Source of the DNA: Halichondria panicea
Lineage: Eukaryota > Porifera > Demospongiae > Suberitida > Halichondriidae
Reading direction: 5' to 3'
Assembly: GCF_963675165.1 (NCBI RefSeq)
Contig: NC_087377.1
Location: forward strand, 14,194,198-14,258,197
DNA: 64,000 nucleotides
Of the stretch, positions 56,061 through 64,000 are shown one piece after another; the stretch's first letter is position 1; each line of letters starts with the position of its first letter. The translations under genes and the position numbers were made by a program. The notes beneath the pieces were generated by a model. That model was not told the origin of the DNA, ran no database searches, and saw only the letters and a list, made by a program, of their open reading frames with translations.

Positions 56061-59000
56061 ATGAAGTATCATGCAAGACACTTTGTGATCTTTCTGCTAA
56101 GCTGGTTACACTACTGTCAAGGTATGTTTAATGATCGATTATACTCCGAGTACTCTTTATTGACTTGTGTATATAGGAACCTCAGTAAGTGTAATTACGG
56201 ATGATGGAAAAGATACACTTTCTGGTTCGTACTGTCCTACTACTGTTAAACTTATCTGCAATGTTACAAGTCTTCCTCATTTGCGATGGACGTACAATAC
56301 CAGCAAAAACATAATTGTTATTTTTCACTCGGATAGTGTAGTACGTTATCCAATTGCAGCATTTCCATTTTACCAGTTAACACAATTTAATGTATACAAA
56401 AATAATATGAATCGGACTCTGATTAATGCTTCAACGATCCTCACTGTTGATCTGTCAGATCTGAACAAACAGAATATTGAAATTATTTCTTGTGGTTTTT
56501 CTGCTCTGGACAAGACAGTGCCAGTGAATATCAGCATTTTGCAACCATCCTTTCCTTCTGTCAGCCCCCAAGTTTATACAGCTGTCATTGTATGCTATGA
56601 GTCTGGACTTGTATCTAGTGTAGATGTATCATGGAGAAAATTTCAGGTACATATAATATAATAACTATAGAAAGAAATGCAAATGCAAACCCATGGTTCC
56701 TGTAGCAACCAAATTGTCCTGAATATGAAAATTCCCAAGAATACCTCATCAATGTCACTGGATGTGGGTGGACGTGGCTCAACCACAGTACCTGTCAGGA
56801 TACTATTTGCTCGTCCGTTTTCAGTAATTGTACGGAGAACCTGAGTAAAATTACCCTACAAGCCAAGATCGCTGACATTGAGAGTGGACAAGTAGTTTTT
56901 CCCACATCTGTAGGTGAGGGCATTAATCTAGTAGTTTTTAGATGTATCGGCTTTTTTTACAGATTACAATAATCGGTACTTTAGAGCTGCTGTTAACCAG
57001 TCATCTAGATGCCAAATTCATGTGCAGTGTTTACCCATGAGAGGAGATGTTAGTATACATCAAATGTGTACCATTCGATACACTACAGATCCAGATTATG
57101 GAAATCTATCAAATCCTATCACAACTCTAGTTGGCACAGCACCTGTCTCACTTTCACTTACTACTCCTGGTACCATGTACTACTTTGAGTTCTCTGTGTT
57201 GATGAATGATACCCTGTTGATTGTGGAACGAATACAGTACACGATTACAGAATCAGGAGGTATGGCACGTGATTAAGAGGTTCATGTGTATTCACTTCAA
57301 TTAGCACAAGAAGTTCATGCACTTGTGTTCATTTTCTTACCGTATTACCATACACCTACAGAATCGTTCCAGTTGGGTGCAAGAGAAGGCGTCATCATTG
57401 CCATTACATCAGTTTTCTTAGGATGTTTTACTGTGCACACTACTATCATGATATTGTGCCATTTAAAATTTAGCAGTAAGCAATTCTTGTCACTCAGACG
57501 ATGGTACATAATGATATCATTGCAGGTGATGATCATACTGTTTCCAGATTGAAAAAGTTAATTACTAACAAACGAATTCAAATCTCGATAACACTGATTC
57601 TCCTGGTGCTGTTTATTGGGTGTAGCACTCTGCTGACAACCTTTGCCATTATTTCAAACGGTATATTGGAGTATTAATATTGTGCTAATTTGATAGAATC
57701 AGAGTGTTTAGTATGTGTTTGAGTGTTTTCTTTTCAATAGATATGTGTTTCACAAACCAACAAGTTCCCAACAGTTTGCTTGATGCATTGTTAGTAATTT
57801 CAATCATTGGGATAGCATCCATTCTCCTTTATTGGGTCTCAGTGGGATACACAGTTTATAAACAGAGTACAACAGAAGGTAAGATATTACAGTTGTACAT
57901 GTATAGACTCATATTTTTCATGCAGGAAACAAAACCAAGCTTCAAACAATGTATGTTCTCCCTCAGTAACAATGTTCTGTTTATGTGACATACAATAATT
58001 ATAGGTCTTGTTGCGACAGCAATCTTCACAAGAACAGCAAATCAAAAACGCATGAACGTAATATCCAAGAGGTAATTTGTTTATGGTTTATGATGTAGAT
58101 TGTATTTACGAAGGATATATACCACATGCAGGAAAACTATAACACTCTGAAGCACACCCATAGTTTAAGGCCATCAGACAGACATGACATACAGGACGAA
58201 ATTTACGGGAAACTTGAAGAGGTTTTACTATCATGTATATACTCTCGAATAAATATTAGGGAATAAAATAAGCATTGCATCAATGTCCATTTTTGGTAAA
58301 ATTTAATAATTATTAAGTTTGCCATACAACATCCTATAAAGGTTGGAGACTGGAGAGTTTATAGTCGGCAAAATAACACTGAGAGTCATATTATGTGTTT
58401 TGTCACTTGCATGTGCATGTAATAATTATTTTTTATGGAGACAAATTTTTCAAATAGAATATAATTGGGGGGGCCAGAAGAATAATATTATTTACTCTGT
58501 CAATTTCCCCCCTAAATTAGACATTTGAGTATCTCCCTATGAACGTCAGTGTGTATGAGCCACTGAGGGCTGGAGAAAAATCGCAACCTGTTCATAACGT
58601 AGCCAATGCAAGTTACTCCCATATTGGAAGACAATCAGAACCTGCTGATACTCATGTTCTATGCAACATGCAGATCCATAACATGAGAGTAAGACGTAAT
58701 GTCATAATTATGCATAATATAACCTTGATGAACCTCAGGATGATTACGATGTTCTGGATAGAAATGAGATGTCCTTGTGTACCAGTGCCGATATCCATGA
58801 TCCATGTGAATCGGTGTATGGCAATCTTGATGAGGTAAGCAAAGTCTATATAATAATTATATCCATGCAATTCAAAACTATACGAGCACGCATTTGAAAC
58901 TATTTTTGTCACACAATCTATAGGCCTCCATTGAACCCCATGGTGATGGTGTCTATAGTCAGCTAAGGCCAGGGGAGAAGTCAAGGCCAGTACCAAACAT

Positions 59001-59079
59001 GACTGATTCCAACTACTCCCATGTGGATTTTAAAGAACAAAGTCCAAAGAGACAACATGAACTGAAGAAGCTAGACTAG
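56061..59079 (+). CDS. R3: Ig/FN3-like three-pass receptor with nine YxxPhi motifs
   Basis: Thirteen exons: 56061-56121, 56177-56646, 56706-56913, 56963-57259, 57362-57475, 57526-57660, 57741-57878, 57926-57950, 58005-58071, 58132-58221, 58521-58688, 58739-58834, 58924-59079. Total 2025 nt in frame, 674 residues. Leader 1-20 (FVIFLLSWLHYC). Ig-like exon with Cys40, Cys48, LRW at 56-58. Cys-rich FN3-like exons with many N-glycosylation sites. Helices at about 355-378, 403-426 and 441-463. Tail of 211 residues with tyrosines 508, 530, 539, 547, 567, 594, 618, 634, 654, each in a YxxL/I/V/M setting; Y547, Y618 and Y654 fit the ITIM form S-x-Y-x-x-L/V, and Y539 (YLPM) fits a PI3K SH2-binding YxxM. 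Such motifs recruit SH2 proteins when phosphorylated (established). A signalling receptor is inferred; the ligand is unknown. Start chosen by match to R4. Confidence 0.85.
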
Positions 59080-60147
59080 ACATTTCAAAAAAACTAGATC
59101 TGGTAAATGACTATATAATCAGTTTTTATTATTACTTAACTGAGCTGTATACATGCATGCATTTATAATAGAGAGTACGAACGAAGCATAATAGCCTTGC
59201 ATCAGGTATGCATGTATTTGGAAAGTAACATGACTGAAATCCTGCTTGGTAACTGACCAATTCAAGTGCCTGATCTCATGAGCCACCACTTACCTCGATC
59301 GGAGGCAGCAATACTGCTAAAATTAATGATTAATGTATAATTATATACTAGAACATTAATTGGTGGGTGTTTTAATTTGTTGAATTGGACCATGCAAGTT
59401 CCTAAACACAAGGTATATAAATTATGTACATAATTAAATTTATACTACCTCACGCATGCGTGTATACATTACCCCAAAAAAGGAGTAATGTGTACATTTA
59501 ATTTGTGGACCTATACTGTCACTAAAACGATGTATTTGAAGTTGTAGCTATAAAAATATAGTCCATGTTATAATTTGATCATTTATTTTTGATTTATTGT
59601 GTCAAGCCAAGTATAGTTACTGCATGCAGGTGCCCTCGTGCAACATGCCATACTGGATGACATAATGCCCGAGGGCCGCAATCTAACTTGTTGCCCAATG
59701 ACGTTAAACTCTTCTGAATGGTCGAGTTTTTCCCTGTAATAAAAAGACATGTGTTTTGATTAGATTTGCTGAGTTCCATAGTAAATTCTTAGGTTTTCTT
59801 CCCACAATTAGTGCAAAAGGTAGTAGCCTATAAAATGGAGTTATTATTGAGTGGGATGGTGGGGAATAAGTCCAAAAGCCACTGCATTTACACCCTACAT
59901 GCACTATTGCATGGGTAATATGGACCAGCTAGGCAATTGATCTTATCTGCTCAAATATTGCCTTTTATGTTCAATAGCATACTGAAGATGAAGAAGTTAA
60001 TGATCACTCCTTAATTAATATTAAAGCTTACACTCGCACTCACACAGGGAGTTATTTAGTCTTGCAAGCAGCCATCAAAAGAGGTGAAGGTTTATTCTAT
60101 CAATCCCCTTCGTTTCAATTCCCCATGCACCCATTCCCATTTGTAGT
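59080..60147. other. Gene-free stretch behind R3
   Basis: AT-rich, no supported gene. Open frames at 59594-59904 (-) have no motif. Confidence 0.45.
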
Positions 60148-60277
60148 GCTATATTTATACAGCTTTGGGTCTGTATATAGAAAGGCATGCCACACGTTGT
60201 GTTCGACGATTGTTTTCTTTTGAAGGATGTTGATGGCATATAGAAACCACCAGTTCTTGTGGCGACTCAGGTAGATC
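60148..60277 (-). pseudogene. Decayed AGC-kinase exon behind R3 (inverted)
   Basis: Read on the - strand from 60277: IYLSRHKNWWFLYAINILQK then KTIVEHN, and after a deletion YTDPKLYKY. This parallels the R2 exon at 36693 (VYLGRHKETGAFYAIKVLQK, KLYFLLEY). The ATP-anchoring Lys is Asn here. There are no flanking kinase exons, and orientation is opposite to R3. It is a relic of a kinase that was once part of this duplicated unit. Confidence 0.6.
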
Positions 60278-60414
60278 TTTGATGGTGCATGGGTGCATGT
60301 GATGCATATATCATGTGTGTGGTGAAAGCCTATAATTATGGCATGGTGAGGGTGTGTGTGTATAATTAAATGACCTGCTTGTTCCATAAGTGCTATTGGA
60401 GTCTCCTTAACCTC

Positions 60415-60495
60415 CGGCCAGCAGAGGACGCACTCGAACCCGAGAGGTTGGCTCTGCCTTTATACCGCGCCAAGGCTATTATGACGCACTCTCCC
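60415..60495 (-). other. tRNA-like / SINE-like segment (weak)
   Basis: On the - strand GGTTCGAGTGC (complement of 60430-60440) resembles a tRNA B box. About 25-40 bp upstream, TAGCCTTGGCGCGGTA resembles an A box. A full cloverleaf could not be drawn with confidence, so it is either a tRNA-derived SINE relic or chance. Confidence 0.25.
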
Positions 60496-60916
60496 CTTTG
60501 AAACACGAGACAGGGGACGTGTCTGTGAGCGCTACAGATCACACTTTTGTTATAATTTATCACCGGAAATGAACTAGAATTTGACTCTCTGTGTGTGTCT
60601 GTTTTTATAATTATTATACCGGTATGTACATTATTGATTGTGACATTATATTTATAAATTCAAGCAGTTCTAGCGACTGCATGCTTTACAAGACGTATAT
60701 TATAGTAATTATAGATGATGATCTATAGTATACGTAATGTACATAGTGATGTACTGATCTATATAATGTATTGTGTTTGTACTGCAGATTATGATCATTT
60801 TATGGTATTAAAATAATGCAACAGGAAGCGTGCACATGCATAATTATGAAAAAGGAGAGTATAGATTCTATATACAGTCATAAGTTAAGCACACACAGAA
60901 TCCAGATGCCTTTATA

Positions 60917-63551
60917 ATGGTGAAATATTACTTTCTACTCTTTATTCTAAGCTGGTTACACTACTGCCAAGGTATGTGAAACAATTATAATTATAAATTA
61001 TTCAAGCTAAAAATTATTACAATCCCTTGTGGATGGACAATGAATAATTATAGGAACTTCAGTAAGTGTAATAACGGATGATGGAAAAGACACACTTTCT
61101 GGTTCATACTGTCCAACAACTGTTAAGCTTATCTGCAATGTTACGAATTTTCCTCATTTGCGATGGACGTACAATACCAGCAAAAACATAATTGTTATTT
61201 TTAACTCGGATAGTGTAGTACGCTACCCAATTGCAGCATTTCCATTTTACCAGTTAACACAGTTTAATGTATACAAAAATCATATGAATCGGACTCTGAT
61301 TAATGCTTCAACGATTCTCACTGTTGATCTGTCAGATCTGAACAAACAGAATATTGAAATTATTTCTTGTGGTTTTTCTGCTCTGGACAAGACAGTGCCA
61401 GTGAATATCAGCATTTTGCAACCATCCTTTCCTTCTGTCAGCCCCCAAGTTTATACAGCTGTCATTGTATGCTATGAGTCTGGACTTGTATCTAGTGTAG
61501 ATATATCATGGAGGAAATTTCAGGTACGTATAATATAATAACTATACAGAAAGAAATGCAAATGCAAACCCATGGTTCCTGTAGCAACCGGATTGTCCTG
61601 AATATGAAAATTCCCAAGAATACCTCATCAATGTCACTGGATGTGGGTGGATGTGGCTCAACCACAGTACCTGTCAAGATAATATTTGCTCGTCCGTTTT
61701 CAGTAATTGTACGGAGAACCTGAGTGAAATTACCCTACAAGCCAACGTTGCTGACATTGAGAGTGAACAAGTAGTCTATCCCACATCTGTAGGTGAGAGC
61801 TTTAACTTGGTAGTATTACATTTATCGACCTGTTTTTTTTATTTACAGATTACTATAATCAATATTTCCGACCTGCTGTTAATCAGTCGTCGAGGTGCCA
61901 AATTCATGTTCAGTGCTTACCTATTCATAGATATTTTAGAGGGAATCAAAAGTGTACCATTCGATACACTACAGATCCAGAGTATGGAAATCTATCAAAT
62001 CCTATCATAAATCCTGTTGGCACAATACCTGTCTTACTTTCACGTATCACACCTGGTGCTATGTACTACTTTGAGTTCTCAGTGTTGGTGAATGATACCT
62101 TACTGATCACAGAGAGAATTGAGTACATTACAGAATCAGGAGGTACGGGAATGAAATTTTCTTGAGATAATGCCACTTTAATCAGCAAGATCTTGTCTCA
62201 TAGACGTGTGCATGCTCATTTTATACTGCACACATGCACCTACAGAATTGTTTCAGTTGGGTGCAAGAGAAGGCGTCATAATTGCCATTGCATCAGTTTT
62301 CTTAGGATGCTTTACTGTGCACACTATAATCATATTGTGCTTAAATAGTAAGTATATATATATATACGTTAATTTTTGTCACTCATCAGTATTGGCATAA
62401 TAATAATAGTATTATAATAATTATTGCAGAGGGTCATCCTACAGTTTCCAGGTTCATTTCTAACAAACACATTCAATTCTTGATGACACTGATCCTCTTC
62501 ATGTTCTTTATTGCGTGTGGAACTCTGTTGACAACCTTTGCGATTAATTCAAATGGTGCGTATTGGACTTGTGCCAACTCTCGTTTGCAATACTTTGTGT
62601 GACATTGTTTTTAATACAGATGTGTGTTTATTGAATGAAGAAGTTCCCAACAAATTGCTTGATGCAATGTTAGTACTTTCATGTGTTGGGATAGGAATTC
62701 TTCTCCTCTATTGGGTCTTTAGACGATATAAAATATATAGACAGCATACTAAAGGTAACTTAGAGAGAGTAATTAATATTGTATACATCTTTTCATGCAT
62801 CTTATTTTGTGTATAGGAACCAAAAACAAGCTTGAAAACACGACGTATGTTCTTCCTATGTAGTACAGTTCATTATATTTTAATATAGGTCTCATTGCGA
62901 CTATGCTCTTCATCCGAACACCTCTTCACAAAGAGCTCAATATAACGCTCAAGAGTCACCTGAGGTAATTAAATTGTGTTTCAAATTAAGACAATTTATT
63001 TTGCTATTCAGAAGACACCTGATTCTCAAGAGTGCCAACAATTGCATCCCGAAGGCGTTAATGAAATGGTTCCAATGCCTAAGAAGCCTTCGAATGGCAG
63101 CCAGCTAATGACGACACCTAGTAGGAAATGTCCACCCTCTACACTTCCCAAACAAAGAAAGTTAGGTCAGCATTCCAACACTGTTTTGTACGATGAGGTT
63201 GGTTTAGCGAAAATCAAAGGCAATGTCTCGGATATGACAGAAGTTGAGTTGAAAGCTAACGAGTCTTACGGGCACATAGACAAAAGGTTTTCAACTGCCA
63301 AGAACAACGTGACTGCTTGTCCATTATGTTCAACACCAGCCAGCAAAATCCAGCAAGATTTGTCATTAAGTCATCAGTACAGTGAGATTAAAGCGAAACC
63401 GAAGGGTGAGCATCCTGAGCTGAATGCTATTGAGCAGGAGCAGATAGAGTTGAAGTGTAATCAGTCGTATTGTCAGCTAACAAGTGCTGTGGGTCAGATA
63501 GGAGGATGTGAACCACTGCACGAGTACGACTATATATACGTGGACTCCTAA
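60917..63551 (+). CDS. R4: Ig/FN3-like three-pass receptor with a different tyrosine-rich tail
   Basis: Ten exons: 60917-60971, 61054-61523, 61585-61792, 61849-62142, 62246-62347, 62430-62555, 62620-62754, 62817-62844, 62889-62964, 63012-63551. Total 2034 nt in frame, 677 residues. Leader MVKYYFLLFILSWLHYC. Ig-like and first FN3 exons are nearly identical to R3. Three membrane helices correspond to those of R3. The tail has no alignable repeat of R3 and is mostly one 180-codon exon with tyrosines at 558 (VLYDEV, ITIM-like), 584 (YGHI), 621 (YSEI), 651 (YCQL) and the C-terminal cluster EYDYIYVDS (670, 672, 674). A CPLCSTPASK stretch near 601 is Cys-containing. Probably a tyrosine-phosphorylated receptor (inference). 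It is a tandem duplicate of R3. Confidence 0.85.
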
Positions 63552-63925
63552 TAACGAGGGATAAGAACCACTGCACAAGCATATCATAAATGGCTATATA
63601 TACATAATTATAAACGAACGGCACCTATATATAGTAACTATATAGTTCATCACACACAATTTCATAAAGGATTGCAATTAATGTATAGCAAACTGAGTAT
63701 AATTCTGTCATCGTAACATCTGAGTGTATTGCATGTGTGTTATCATAATTATATTTGTTGGGAATAATTAAGCTGCTTAAAATAGTCCCTAGAATTCTTT
63801 AGATGTACAGTACAGTACTATGTTTAGCCAGCATTGTTTGTCCATTGCAGACACTCTCACACATGTACACACACCCTCACACCTTGTCATACGTTCACCA
63901 CACATGAACACGATAACATGTCTAA
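63552..63925. other. Gene-free stretch behind R4
   Basis: AT-rich 3' flank of R4, no supported gene. Confidence 0.45.
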
Positions 63926-64000
63926 TTGGGTTGGACGCAAGGAAACTGAGGCACCAACGTCCTGCAAAACAAAGATCAAACACATTATGCCCAAGAGAAA
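63926..64000 (+). pseudogene. Decayed AGC-kinase exon behind R4, cut by window end
   Basis: The blocks CGCAAGGAAACTGAGGC, CGTCCTGCAAAAC and CATTATGCCCAAGAGAAA follow the order and near-sequence of the R2 kinase exon (ACAAGGAAACTGGTGC, AGTCCTGCAAAAG, CATCATGGCAAAGAGAAG). Deletions break the frame. It continues past the window edge. Confidence 0.55.

Noticed and set aside
56061..63551. R3 and R4 as one large gene
   Set aside because: R3 ends with a stop in the phase expected for its last exon, and R4 has its own leader exon.

Overview
The window is nuclear DNA of an early-branching animal, most likely a demosponge close to Amphimedon queenslandica. That placement is inference. It rests on AT-rich DNA, short GT-AG introns, metazoan-type PX and AGC-kinase exons, Ig/FN3-like receptors, a RecQ-like helicase fragment of a type I associate with sponge genomes, and a very dense load of small inverted-repeat transposons. 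There is one assembly gap at 9954-10153. No bacterial-style operons, CRISPR arrays or confident RNA genes were seen.

Four genes on the + strand form one receptor family: R1 6286-8648, R2 29815-42731, R3 56061-59079 and R4 60917-63551. All four share a signal-peptide exon ending in phase 1, an Ig-like exon (C-W-C pattern with a conserved LRW), a cysteine-containing FN3-like region split over two or three exons, and then membrane exons. R1 has one membrane span and a 20-residue tail. R2, R3 and R4 have three spans. After the third span the products differ. R2 runs in frame through two mini-exons into a PX domain and an SGK3-like AGC kinase whose catalytic features are partly eroded. R3 has a tail with nine YxxPhi motifs (Phi = large hydrophobic residue), built by duplication of a two-exon module. 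R4 has a different tyrosine-rich tail. Decayed copies of the same AGC-kinase exon lie behind R3 (60148-60277, inverted) and behind R4 (63926-64000, cut by the window edge). This suggests that the original duplicated unit was receptor plus kinase. The cluster is the most interesting thing in the window.

The rest is mobile DNA. 1-6285 holds small inverted-repeat elements and no gene I can support. 8.7-12.5 kb holds MITEs, the gap and two minisatellites. 12.6-17 kb is a run of elements with TAGCCTCGA termini and 9-bp target duplications, carrying a foldback element, a RecQ-like helicase fragment and a retrotransposon fragment. 18.7-21.1 kb is a Tc1/mariner-type transposon with TA target duplication. 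It carries a frameshifted DDE transposase on the - strand and an additional spliced gene on the + strand, and lies inside an outer inverted-repeat element. 22.5-29.7 kb is repeats and MITEs. 42.7-45.6 kb holds MITEs and G/C-run elements. 46.0-51.6 kb is a multi-exon, frameshifted gene with a gypsy-type integrase core, a GPY/F module, a proline-rich repeat and a C-terminal ULP1-type protease, resembling Ginger DNA transposons. 52-55.1 kb holds two copies of a restriction-like-endonuclease non-LTR retrotransposon 3' end, one of them inserted in the arm of a foldback element.

Gene models were assembled by eye from splice sites, reading phase and comparison between paralogues. No search or alignment program was run.
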